From Turbatrix aceti (Eukaryota; Nematoda; Chromadorea; Rhabditida; Panagrolaimidae), in NCBI GenBank assembly GCA_963969345.1, contig OZ017770.1:10286180-10350179 (forward strand): a DNA stretch of 64,000 nucleotides, given 5' to 3'. Positions 47,901 through 57,919 of the stretch are shown piece after piece (position 1 is the stretch's first letter; each line of letters begins with the position of its first letter). The position numbers were made by a program, and so were the translations under genes. Under the pieces are notes generated by a model. That model made no database searches and was not told the DNA's origin. It saw only the letters and a list, made by a program, of their open reading frames with translations.

Positions 47901-50158
47901 TCGGACAATTTTTGATCAAAATCGAGTAGGGTTCGGAAGAAAAAATCCACGGATCTTCGAAATGTCGATAGAAAGCTGAAAATTTTAGGGTAGACTAAAA
48001 ACAAAATTTCCTTTCGAACGACATACTCAGTTTTTTGATTGCGTGTCGATAAATGTCCGAAAAAACGGTTTTTTTCGGTAATTTGAAAAATTCGGAATTT
48101 TTTAGAACTTGGATCCAAAAATGAATATCACCAGTCGAAAGCGAAGTATCTTTTGTATCTCCTGTGAAATTTTCATAGACTTACCACATCCCTGGGGCAT
48201 ACGGTAGCGATTCCCCCGAACCATACTTGTTCAAACGCCTGAGGCTATGAGGTAAGGCACTGCAGAACAAAGTGAGGTAGAGCATCTTGTTAGAAATTTT
48301 TCGGCCTACAAAATCGTGTAACTCCTGAATTTCTATCTATTTTTTTGGCCTCGCAATTTTAATTCGCGCAACATACACTCATTTTTGGTACCAATTTTCC
48401 AAAAATTGAAATCGAAAAAGTGGGGTCTGGGGGAAAAATCGCCATTGACACAGTTTTGGAGCGTTGTAGCATGAATCTTGACTCTAGACGTAAAAAACCC
48501 TGTAGAATTCAAAAATTTTATTATTTTGTTTTTATAGGTTCGAGAAAGTTCCGAAAAATGCTTTTTTTTCGAAAATTCGAACTTTTAGGAATTTTTCGGT
48601 CGAAATTGAAAAAAATGAATATTATCACCGCATTTAGAATTCATTTTTACTCCTATACTGAAATTTTCAGCAATATTGCTTTCAAACTGAACGAATGGCG
48701 ATTTTTCCCCCAGACCCCACTTTTTCGATTTCAATTTTTGGAAAATTGGTACCAAAAATGAGTGTATGTTGCGCGAATTAAAATTGCGAGGCCAAAAAAA
48801 TAGATAGAAATTCAGGAGTTACACGATTTTGTAGGCCGAAAAATTTCTAACAAGATGCTCTACCTCACTTTGTTCTGCAGTGCTTTACCTCATAGCCTCA
48901 GGCGTTTGAACAAGTATGGTTCGGGGGAATCGCTACCGTATGCCCCAGGGATGTGGTAAGTCTATGAAAATTTCACAGGAGATAAAAAAGATACTTCGCT
49001 TTCGACTGGTGATATTCATTTTTTGATCCAAGTTCTAAAAAATTCCGAATTTTTCAAATTTCCGAAAAAAACCGTTTTTTCGGACATTTATTGATTCGAT
49101 ATCAAAAAACTGAGTAAGCCATTCGAAAGGAAATTTTGTTTTTAGTCTACCTTGAAATTTTCAGCTTTCTATCGATATTCCGAAGATCCGTGGATTTTTT
49201 CTTCCGAACCCTACTCGATTTTGATCAAAAATTGTCCCACAATTCCAAAAAACACATCAAAATGCTTCAAATATTATTCTAATTACAAATCTAATTTGAA
49301 AAAGTAAAAAATTCCAAATTTGGCCCAAAATTCTTTTTTTTGCAACTAATTCGACCAGCGCGCTCGGGCAGCGGGAAAATCTCTCGTCATGAGTGCGACG
49401 CGCGCTGAACGAAGAAAAAGCAGTGAGGGACCAGGGAAAGAAGGATAGTCCAGACAGCCGGCGCGTGCTATGCTTAACCATTAGATGCCGCGCGCTGTGA
49501 CAACTATCAAACCGGTCCGACCCTTCACCCACTCGGGCGGCGGGGGGAGGTGACAAAAATCTCTTGTCTTATAAGACATTTATCCTCTTACCTCAAATAA
49601 GACATATATGTACCCAGAGATAAGTCATATTTTTTATTTCAAGACATTTTGTGTTTTAGATTTAAGGCATATTTCCTTTGAAATAAACAAGACATTTCTG
49701 TACTAGATATATTTTTTTGTGAGCAGGGCTTAAAGATTTTTTTTATTAAAGTTGGGTTTTTTTTCACGTGCACCTTGGATTGAAGGGTTGCGTCATCGTC
49801 CTCGGTGCGCCATGCCTTGCTCTTCGCCGGACTGAGATATGTAGACACTGGTTTAATCCCTAGCCTTGACTGAATTGGAAGACCGAAAAAAATAACATTG
49901 TTTCAGGTTGAACGCTTTCGACTTCCACTCAAAGCAGTGTTGGAGGAATTGCGACGGTACTTGCGCGTCAACATGAACAACCCCGGACGCTGTGGTCAGC
50001 TTCTAATGTTGTTGCTCGTCCCGTTTCTAGAATCTGTGAAGTTTTTCATGCCTGGGCCGGACAGCTCGGAGAGCGTACGTCAGGGCAAGACTTCGAAGAA
50101 AGCCGTCTATCGGCCGGCCTTGAATCAAAAAGCCGGCCGGCCGGATTTTATGCCTTGA
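44942..50158 (+). CDS. Unknown coiled-coil protein carried inside the 8-kb element
   Basis: Exons 44942-45171, 45222-45282, 45327-45665 and 49907-50158 join in phase to about 293 aa if the last exon runs to its stop. A donor-like GTACGT at 50075 may instead extend the gene to further exons. Visible segments, in order: an N-terminal globular part with SIAKSVSFVVRVHTDQSL and LNRVLDLQVGDTITIIL; then a predicted coiled coil in DFMNMCDTNFKIINDRLDNI and DSRLISVEGKV; then a segment after RSLSKRE; then VERFRLPLKAVLEELRRYL. I do not recognise a family. The first introns are 44-50 nt. The third is 4.2 kb only because of nested transposons. An acceptor-like TTTTTAG precedes the ATG. Confidence 0.6.
46371..49723. 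mobile_element. Nested TIR element with AAGACATTT subterminal repeats
   Basis: CTCACAAAAAAATATGTTCAG-like sequence at 46371 is mirrored by a segment ending TTTTTTTGTGAG at 49723. The first and last few hundred bases carry many copies of TAAATGTCTTA and its complement, including the palindrome at about 49566-49580. These are likely transposase-binding sites. CA lies outside both ends and could be a 2-bp duplication. The interior has a short minus-strand exon-like piece around 47525-47614 (TTTCAG acceptor, GTAAGT donor, translation beginning DSFDNLNQANATDQELQSS) and otherwise no recognisable transposase. Confidence 0.6.
47872..49262. repeat. 1.4-kb near-perfect palindrome (fold-back element)
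   Basis: Arms of about 550 bp (47872-48440 and 48700-49262) are inverted copies. For example, CCCTGGGGCATACGGTAGCG near 48189 faces its complement near 48930, and GTGGGGTCTGGGGGAAAAAT near 48420 faces its complement near 48713. The short centre also contains a diverged direct copy of the sequence at 47770-47880 (GTTYTAGCATGAAT...). There is no coding capacity. It lies inside the nested TIR element and could be a separate insertion. Confidence 0.85.
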
Positions 50159-52036
50159 CAGGGACCGCAACGTCAGGCAATGCACCTTTTCCGACAGCGG
50201 AGGCATGATTTCCGAGCACTTTGGCATGTGACTATGAAATTGTCAACTATTTGCCGTATGTCCACCAAATTCCGAGGCTACATCGTTGCAGTGAGTAGCC
50301 TGTTTGATCGCATTCGGGAGCAGGCATTTTAATGCCCCTCCAAATTAGCACAGTTTAGGCAGTAGGCGATTTGTGCAATCTATTTCTTAAAAGATTGAAA
50401 TGGATTGCATGAAAAAGTGTAAGGCACTAGAATTTTGAGTACCCGGACTTTACGAGTTGCTACTTTTATTCCGCTTACCGTCCACTTGGACGACTACAAA
50501 CTCCCATTGACTTCACTTCTCCAAATTAGCACAGTTTAGGCAGTAAGCGATTTATTCACTTGAACGATAAGCTTGTAAGTTTCAACGTACGAATCAATCG
50601 ACCCTGATAACAGGATGAAGAGGGTTTTATATACACAATCCCAGGGGAGGAGAGAGAGTTTTAGCAGTGTCGCGAGACCGCCCATCAGGGCAAAGCATCA
50701 CGACCCGCCGTTGCCGGCGTAGCTTGTATCCCCGAGTAGCTTGCTGGTGCTTCCGGTGTCGCCGACGTTGCTAGCATCCGGTTCTATCGAGAGCGGGGAG
50801 CGATCGGCGCTGCTTCGCATCCTGTAAACATAAGAGTGTTATTCCCACGCATGTTTTCCCCACCGCAAAGAATGTGCATGCAACGTCATATGACGTAAGC
50901 CTCGGTGAAATATCTGTAATTAGTCATAAGGTTTCTCGGCCTTACACAAAGAAACTGCCTTGGTTTGCTCAAGATGTCATCCTTTGCAGATTGCAGAGCA
51001 AACTCGAGCATAGATATATGCTTCGCCGTCGAAGTGCATTGAGATTGTCAAGGTTTCGGCGCCTATGTCAATGTCTCTCGATCGAACGCTCATCAACGTA
51101 ATGGACCATGTTTTGGATATGCACGGCGTCGATTGCTCCATGGAATAGGACGAGGACTCAATTGCTTCTCAACTGTTTGATGCAAGTAATTTTGCTTGAT
51201 TTTCTGACCAAATTCTCCTTGGCGTTCTTGAATTTTAAAATTTCAACAATGTTAACGGCGTTGGGGGGGTTTCTATTGCTCCTGAGATAAGCTTTGCACC
51301 TTTTAGTGTTTTGCAGCTTTCATTTCTAAAATCAAAAAAAAAATTTATAAAATTTATTTAGTGAGGATGTTTTTTTTTGTTTTTAGGTCATGACTAAAAA
51401 CCTGTTGAACACATCTTGTGTATCCCACTTTGGAGATTACTTCCGAGGAACGCGTCGATGTCGTCCATGCCGTCGTCAAACCGACGGCATAATTCGTCGA
51501 GGCGGAGGAATTCCAAGCAGCGTTAACGCTTTTTTTACGGGTATTGACTCCCGAAGATATCAAAGCCCTGTGCACCCAACGATGGCGACTACTGATTCGA
51601 AGCAACCACCGGTACCTGCAGTCCGTGGTTGCCATCCTGCTCATCATCTGATTTTTTGTCCAACTGAGGTCTGTGCTTTGGGCTGTAAATAAATTTCGGA
51701 TAATTCGGTGAGTTTTTGGGTTTAATGAAGTATGGGAATCTAAATACATAATTTCTTTCAGTTGTTTTAGGTTTTTGTAAGTTTTTTTTTTTAAAGCGGG
51801 TAAGATATTTTTGTAACGTTTTTATAAAACAAAAGCAAAACAACGCATTTTCCTGATTACAGATTCCGTACTACGTCTACGAGTCGGCGAAGCGGCTACA
51901 ACTTGCTGAACGGAAATCGGACGATGCTAGTTGCACTGCCGTCGACAACTTTGCGTACTGCAGCGATAGAGTATCAACTAGCGCACCGGTAAAAGCTGCA
52001 AATTCACCTATCAGGCCAGTTTAAAAATGGGGTTAG
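50159..52036 (+). other. Possible further exons of the element-borne gene, partly broken
   Basis: Three pieces have protein-like composition. One is at 50932-51101: acceptor ATTAG, then HKVSRPYTKKLPWFAQD and ILCRLQSKLEHRYML. The second is at 51388-51650: acceptor TTTTTAG, with one frame reading LEITSEERVDVVHAVVKPTA, then an in-frame TAA, then FVEAEEFQAALTLFLRVLTP. The third is at 51863-52021: acceptor TTACAG, then IPYYVYESAKRLQLAERKSD. They could be downstream exons of the same gene, with the stop indicating decay. A direct repeat TCCAAATTAGCACAGTTTAG occurs at about 50340 and again at 50520. No domain is recognised. Confidence 0.3.
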
Positions 52037-52904
52037 ACGCATATCATGGCATCCACAGCTTTCGCTTTATTCTGGTAGCCAAGATAGCTTTGAAGGGTGT
52101 AAATCAATTTGTATTTTGGGCGGTCGAAAACCCTGATTTTAGGGTATTTATATGTGATTTTTGAAAAAAAAAAACCCCGTTTCTGTACAGAAATCACGGG
52201 TTTACAGATGAAATACAGACAGAAACAGGGTCAGTACAGACAACTTACAGATTCCGTACAGATGAGTTACAGATTATGTACAGACACAGAGTCTTAAATA
52301 AAATATTCTGTTTTTTTGTCTGTATTTCACTCTGTACAGAGTCTGTAAAATCTCTTTACAGATTACCTTGGGCATGGCTTGTAGAGCGGCACTTCGTACC
52401 AATTTCTTCCACGACATGAAAGTATAAAACTGATTTGAAACCCTGTAGCAGAATTTTAAGGCGCGTTACCTGAGTTACACGACCGCATAATGAAGGCGGG
52501 GCTAATGAGTTAAAGACAGCCGTGCGTATAATTTTGATGCTCCGCCTTAGTTGTTAGCTGGGGTGGGGGGTGCCCATCGGGAATTGACATTTCGAAAACT
52601 ATAAAAGTTTCTTTCCTTTTTTGTAATTTACAGCAAATACTTGTTTGACATTGTGACACCACCTTATTGATAATAATCGTTACTGTAACACTGAGTCGTC
52701 CGTCGCTAATTATCTAAGCTGCAATTTGCATAATAACAATGCAGCTTGAAAAACAACGCTTGATCACTGAAGTTAAAAATTTGGCAACAATGTAATGAAA
52801 GAAGCACCGTCTTAACAGAAAATTACAAAACATGTTGTTATCAACGACCAAACGTGTTCAATTAGGGTGAAACAAATTTAAAATCGCAAACATAAATTTT
52901 TATA

Positions 52905-53860
52905 ATCTTCTGCCGCCTTTTGCATGTCACGGGGGGTCATCAGTCATTACAAGCTATTTGTAATCCGGAAAGTAACGACTGATCACCGCACGGGACAAAA
53001 AAAAGGCAGATTGAAGTCATATTGCCTGAATAAACGATGTGCCCGGAATTTGTCGTCAGCCACAACACAAAGAAAGGAGCATACTAATAAATATTATACA
53101 TTCACAATCGGAAAGATTCGTATTAAATACAACATTTAAAAAACGACTCTATCATGAATTGTTAAGCGAAAACGCCTGTATCCAAGAGCATTCTGATGTG
53201 AAAGAAACTTTTTGTTAGCTAGATGATGTTTCCAGGCAATCTCGTAAGCTCTTAGCAAACGGTCGTTTTGGTTGTTATTCATGAACCATTCATTTTGACA
53301 GCCACGCTCAAAACATAAAAAATATCCTTTCGTTTGTTCTAGACAACGGTTGGGATAATGTGCTCGGCCTCTGTTCCTTTTTTTTTTTATCTTTCCTCTT
53401 CTATACCAGTCGATGCTATTTAGTTAGTTCTTCTGCGTCCCTCGGTCAGTTTAACCTTTTGCCTGCTGTGGTGATCAGACGGTACTTCTCTGGCTGCCTA
53501 TTTTTTAAATGCTGTTTAGAGAAGTATCGACTGATGACCCGGCGAGGCATACCAAAATGGTTACTGCACCTCAGAAATATGTGTCTTTTTTTTGTACGGA
53601 AATAATCAATTGTTACTTGTCGAGCTGCATAATTCATTTATTGCCGCTGTGCAAGTAACGACTGATGATTCACCGTGACACATTAACAAAAGACGATAAA
53701 TGTTTATTTTGTCAACTATGGTTATGGAAACCAAAATTTGCTTAATTTTGTCTTCATCCTGTTTTTCTGTACCTCAGTGATCAATCGTTGCTTGTCGGGC
53801 TGCATTTTATTTTATTGTAGCCGGAATAAGGAGCGGTTGATGACTCTGTGTTCTTTGAAA
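52905..53860 (+). repeat. Dispersed palindromic-module repeat, copy B
   Basis: The longest direct copy of the family. Modules at 52925-53000, 53440-53550, 53605-53690 and 53760-53850 each pair a CAGTCGTTACTT-type arm with its inverse. The segment from about 53100 to 53790 aligns in the same orientation with 58800-59410, with shared strings CAATCTCGTAAG and CGGTCGTTTTGG. No ORF of interest. Confidence 0.7.
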
Positions 53861-54286
53861 GCCTAAAGCTGTATTGCCTGATTAAACGGTACCGACTTCA
53901 TGGACGACAAACTAACAATAAAGGTATGGTTATACAATTTACTTCCTACTATTATGCATTCATTGACGGCCCTATTTTAATAAATGTCATTCTTCCCAAT
54001 TAGCTAACCTGTAACTTAAACGCTGTGAGATCACACAAAAACAAACATTGTTGGTCAACAGTAGCATTGTTGACCAATCCGGTGAAACTGACAGCGTTGT
54101 CCGGGGATATTGCATCTGTACAATTTTATTTCCGTTCCTTTCAACTTATGAGCATCAAACCCTTCTAATTTCCCTGTATTTTTTTACCATAATAAAATTA
54201 TTGTTTTGTATATTTATTTTCGTACTCATACAAAAAATTATACACATAGTAAATATAAAAACATTAAAAAAATCCTAATATCGCTC

Positions 54287-54470
54287 CTAACATCTGGTCT
54301 TTACTTTTACTTTACTTTATTACTTTTACTCGTGCATTATAACTCATGACAAAATTAGCAAGGCCATGATGAGTACCGAGATTGCACAAAGAGAGCACCG
54401 TCAATGAATTGTTGCCCCATGATAACTAACCACTGAAAAATGATAAAATAAATAAAAAAACATCAGATAT
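54287..54470 (+). mobile_element. LINE 3'-UTR fragment with an internal insertion
   Basis: CTCCTAACATCTGGTCT at 54286-54302 and ATGATAACTAACCACTGA at 54418-54435 are adjacent in the LINE copies at 7.9 kb and 55.8 kb. Here about 115 bp of unrelated sequence separates them. A tail of AATAAA units follows. Confidence 0.75.
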
Positions 54471-54553
54471 TCGTCAGCCATTGATACACGTAGATAACTA
54501 CGTATACACACAAGTAATAGTATAATTAAAAAAAATTACAACATTAATGTTTT

Positions 54554-54599
54554 GTGCCGCTCTACTTCCAGTATGCCAGACTGGCTTGTAGAGCGGCAC
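54554..54599. other. Empty-site hairpin matching the target of the 8-kb element
   Basis: GTGCCGCTCTAC (54554-54565) and GTAGAGCGGCAC (54588-54599) form a perfect 12-bp inverted pair, with CCAG/CTGG pairing inside. The same two halves flank the 8-kb element at 44310-44339 and 52375-52392. Sequence on both outer sides is also shared: ACTTCG.ACCAA.TTCTTCCAC on the right and AAAAAATTACAACAT on the left. The loci are therefore duplicates, filled and unfilled. Confidence 0.75.
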
Positions 54600-55259
54600 T
54601 TCGGACCAACTTCTTCCACGACGTAAAATTATAAAACTGATTTGCAATCCTGAAACAAAAGTTTAAGAAGCTAAATAAAGGGCGTGGCTAATTAGCTAAT
54701 GCATTAGCTAATGAGCAAGCTGGGCCCGCTGTAGTTGTTAGCTAAGTTGCGGTCTTTGTGAATTCACATTTTGAAAAATGTCTATAATTTATTTACTTTG
54801 ATTTTCATACTAATTGCCATCATTTGTATTTTTTTGCACGACAATGAAATGAATTAAAAAGTAACACCAAATTATAATTCTAATGTGACGTTTTGTAGAC
54901 CAGGTTAGTAGGACCAAAATCTCCGGAATCAGATTTCCGAAAATTAAAATATTGTCGACTTTTCTCATGGAAGCTAACAAATTCGACACAAAAAATTTAG
55001 AATTCTGAAAATGTTGTGTTTTTCCGCGCCAAGTTTAAAATATTTTTTTTTTGATTAAAAACAAGTTCTTTGTAATTATGTATTATAAATATTTATGTTA
55101 CCAAAATTGCAAAAATCAAAGTAATTCCACTAAATTACGTTGTTAATATTAAAAAAAAATTTTTTTTAGCGGATAAGCATCTTTAGCCAATAAGCATCAC
55201 AAATTGACAGCTAAACATTATCTATCAACATAGAATAAACAGTCTTCATTCTTGCACGC

Positions 55260-55890
55260 CTAGCGGACGGTCGGTTTTATTCCGCCTCTCCTGTCCGCGA
55301 CAGCAGCTTGCGCTCGCGATCGCATTCGGGAAGCAGCGCAAGTGTGAGAATTGAAAGCGCCGTTTGACACCCGGGCTGGCCACCCTGTCAAACGTAGGCT
55401 AAAAAAAATGTCCAGATTCCGGCTCAGCGTCGCTACCATCAACGCACGCTCACTGCTGACGGATTTTGAAGAGGCCATTCGCAAAACGCTGACGACGTTG
55501 TTCTTTTCTCCCACACTGGCGAAGAACTTCAGGAAATGCTGTCGGATATGGCCATCATCTGCAAGGACGTCGGACTGGAAGTCAACGTCAAGAAGACGCA
55601 GTGGATGGTACAGAAATGGCGGGATCAGAGACCTATCTCCTCCGGACTTCTCCTCAAGGACATCGAGGACGATTTCGAGCTCTCCCTCCACTCTACGCTG
55701 GGTCGATTCGCTCAACTCGGTGTTCAACAAGACGAAAACCAGACCACAGCAACGATGGGAAGAAGAAATCGCGCCCAAAACGAATCGAGACATTTACACC
55801 TACGTGGACATCATTTGTGCCTCCTAACATCTGGTCTAATGATAACTAACCACTGAGTAATGGTGAAATAAATAAATAAATAAAATAAAT
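55260..55890 (+). mobile_element. Internally deleted LINE derivative (same RTE-like family)
   Basis: A probable 5' UTR (55260-55407) leads to an ATG at 55408 with MSRFRLSVATINARSLL, which looks like the start of the LINE endonuclease. After about 75 bp it jumps at about 55486 into the YADDVVLF region (compare 7080). It runs about 200 bp to 55692 and jumps again to the ORF end (compare 7770). It finishes with the 3' UTR and an (AAATA)n tail. The join puts the reverse-transcriptase segment out of frame, so no protein is made. Identity to the first copy in shared parts is high. Confidence 0.85.
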
Positions 55891-56062
55891 AGAATAAACT
55901 TACAAAATCCCCAAAAAAATTGTAATATTTTAAATAGTACCCTCATTTCATAGTAGATACTAATAGCACAAAACACCTTCATTTTTAAAAATATTTATTA
56001 CGAGTTACTAACGACAAAAAAAAACAAAAAAATAAAGATCAATTTCAAACAAAGTCTTTTTT

Positions 56063-57384
56063 CTAATAATGATAGCAATAATCTTTCTTCCAACTGTCAT
56101 CAATACCGTGCTGTCGTGGACCTTGACGGCCAGCCATTTTCTTCTGATAGACGCTGAAAAAAATATTTAATCAAAAACTGCCTCGTAAAAAAATGAATAA
56201 AAATGGACTATTATAACTCGTGATAAATATTTTCTAAAATAAAGCTGACAAAAAACTCGTGATAAATATTTTTTCTACACTAATTATAACATATCTGGTA
56301 AAACCAATAAAACTTACAACTTGAGGGATCGAGGAGGGTTCCCAGTGTTGTTGGTGACTGTCGTCGGCAGGGCAACGGAGGGAACCTGGCAGTTATCAGT
56401 AGGCACGATCGGTGTTTCCTGCGAAATTGGAGTAACTCCGGTCGGCCTGGAGACAAGGGAGGGGACATGGTAGTTCGTAGGCACGATCGCCGTTCTCTGC
56501 GAATACTGAGTAACTTCGGTCGGCCTGGAGACAACGGAGGGGACATGGTAGTTCGTAGGCACGATCGCCGTTCTCTGCGAATACTGAGTAACTTCGGTCG
56601 GCCTGGAGACAACGGAGGGGACATGGTAGTTCGTAGGCACGATCGCCGTTCTCTGCGAATACTGAGTAACTTCGGTCGGCCTGGAGACAACGGAGGGAAC
56701 CTGGTAGTTTCCCGTAGGCACGATCGCCGTTTTCTCCAAAGTTTGAGTGACTTCGGTGAGAAGACGCACAAACCTCATTCGGCGAGGGGGAAGACCGGAT
56801 ATCGGTTGGCTGAAGCACCCCGGATCCACCTTCGGAAGAGCAGCACTGATTTCGTGGTGAGAGGGATCCTTGGTTAAGTACTCGCAGTGCTTTTGATTTC
56901 CGTTGTTCGTTTGTTCAAAGCGTTTAGTCTTTTCACGCCGTTTTGCAGCCTAAAATAACAACATTCCCCAAAGAGTGGTTTAAAACCTTAAACTTACGTT
57001 GCTCGCGCCATCTGCTATGAATCCCATATTAGCCTTTGTCGACTCATTGAGCTTGCCTGTGAAGAAAAGCCTTCCATTTTCCGCATTTATTGACTTGAGA
57101 GCGCTGAACATTGAACTAACACAAATGCCATACGTGGCCGCGTGCTTGCAGAGGTTAATACCGATTTGCCTAAAAATGAGATAAAAATACAAAAAATTTA
57201 TAAAACTTAAAACTTACTTGTCAAAGATGTCTATTACTTGTGAGAAGCTCAGGCCGGTGCCGTTGATGTCTTCAGAAATCAGGATTGATTCAACCTTGTC
57301 CTCAAAATCTCTGATCTTGTGAACAGCAGCCCATAACTGTTTTTTCTGCTGTTCAGCGACATCCTTGTTTGATCGATCGGCCAT
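56063..57384 (-). CDS. Unknown repeat-containing protein (353 aa)
   Basis: Four minus-strand exons, 57384-57218, 57169-56998, 56949-56318 and 56153-56063, join in phase with GTAAGT donors throughout. The N-terminal half is a compact helical-looking domain (MADRSNKDVAEQQKKQLWAA, then FEDKVESILISEDINGTGLS and LCKHAATYGICVSSMFSAL). The C-terminal half holds about five tandem 26-residue repeats of the form TEVTQYSQRTAIVPTN and YHVPSVVSRP. Three are nearly identical at the DNA level in 78-bp units. The tail is rich in Lys, His and Tyr (MAGRQGPRQHGIDDSWKKD). I do not recognise the family. It has no signal peptide or membrane segment. If exon 3 is not spliced the protein stops at 56314 as LKL, a slightly shorter alternative. 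Confidence 0.75.
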
Positions 57385-57530
57385 GACACTTAAAATGTAC
57401 GGTTGATGAAGTAGCTAAAAAATGCCTTACACTAAACGCGTTATAAACGAAGAAAAAAGCACCAAATAATGTAACAAAAACGGTAAGAACCTCCCCAGCG
57501 GTAATGTAAAGTTTTGAGCATAGCTTCGAG

Positions 57531-57919
57531 CAGTGTTCCGCTCTGGCCAAAATCGACTCTCGACTCTGACTCAGAGTCGAGAGTCGAGAGTCGAAAGAGT
57601 CGACTCTTTCGACTCTGACTCCCAGAATCGACTCTTTGACTCCGAGTTAAAATAGGTTCACAGAAAATGCATCAAGAAACGCCTAAAACTGCGTGCTTTC
57701 ATCTTTAACGAGTTTTTATTTTACAAAATCAAAAATTTGGCACCAAAAATGGCTATAAAAGTGTATTTTTTTCAAAAAATTTTCATCAAAGAGTCGACTC
57801 CAAAGAGTCAAAAGGTCATTTTGTAAAAATCGACTCTCGACTCTGACTCTGACTCTCGACTCTCAGAGTCAGAGTCAGAGTCAAAGAGTCGACTCTGAGT
57901 CGGAGTCAGCGGAACACTG
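57531..57919. mobile_element. hAT-like MITE built of GACTCT repeats
   Basis: The element begins CAGTGTTCCGCT and ends AGCGGAACACTG. It is flanked by a perfect 8-bp duplication GCTTCGAG (57523-57530 and 57920-57927). Both subterminal regions are arrays of GACTCT/AGAGTC, with an AT-rich centre. It has the architecture of the GGGTTC MITEs but a different repeat. It inserted just upstream of the start of the 353-aa gene. Confidence 0.93.

Larger units (their letters stand above)
45678..49862. mobile_element. hAT-like insertion within an intron (outer shell of a nest)
   Basis: The ends TAGGGATTAAAC and GTTTAATCCCTA are perfect 12-bp inverted repeats. The flanking octamers GCTTTGAT (45670-45677) and GCCTTGAC (49863-49870) differ by two transitions, as an aged 8-bp duplication would. 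Removing the element and one octamer leaves an intron of 48 nt (12 + 36), the normal size in this gene. The left 580 bp is a GGGGAC/CCCCG-rich array. The rest is nested insertions. An alternative reading ends the array-rich part at about 46262, where a weaker inverted end occurs. Confidence 0.7.
44340..52374 (+). mobile_element. Large (about 8.0 kb) gene-bearing TIR element, family unknown
   Basis: The left end reads CACCCAAGGT and the right end ACCTTGGGCA, an inverted pair. Just inside both ends are clustered TCTGTA/TACAGA motifs, at 44355-44420 on the left and 52190-52365 on the right. Such clusters resemble transposase-binding subterminal repeats. The flanks GTGCCGCTCTACTTCCAG (left, from 44310) and CTTGTAGAGCGGCACTTCG (right, from 52379) are found joined at 54554-54601 with the 8 kb missing. 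That second locus is therefore an empty-site paralogue. The target duplication is at most 1-3 bp and not resolved. The interior carries a spliced gene and several nested transposons. No recognisable transposase is seen. Confidence 0.65.

Noticed and set aside
50575..50830. Solo LTR (TGTAAG... to ...TAAACA with a TATA-like word)
   Set aside because: No matching target duplication and no second copy in the window.
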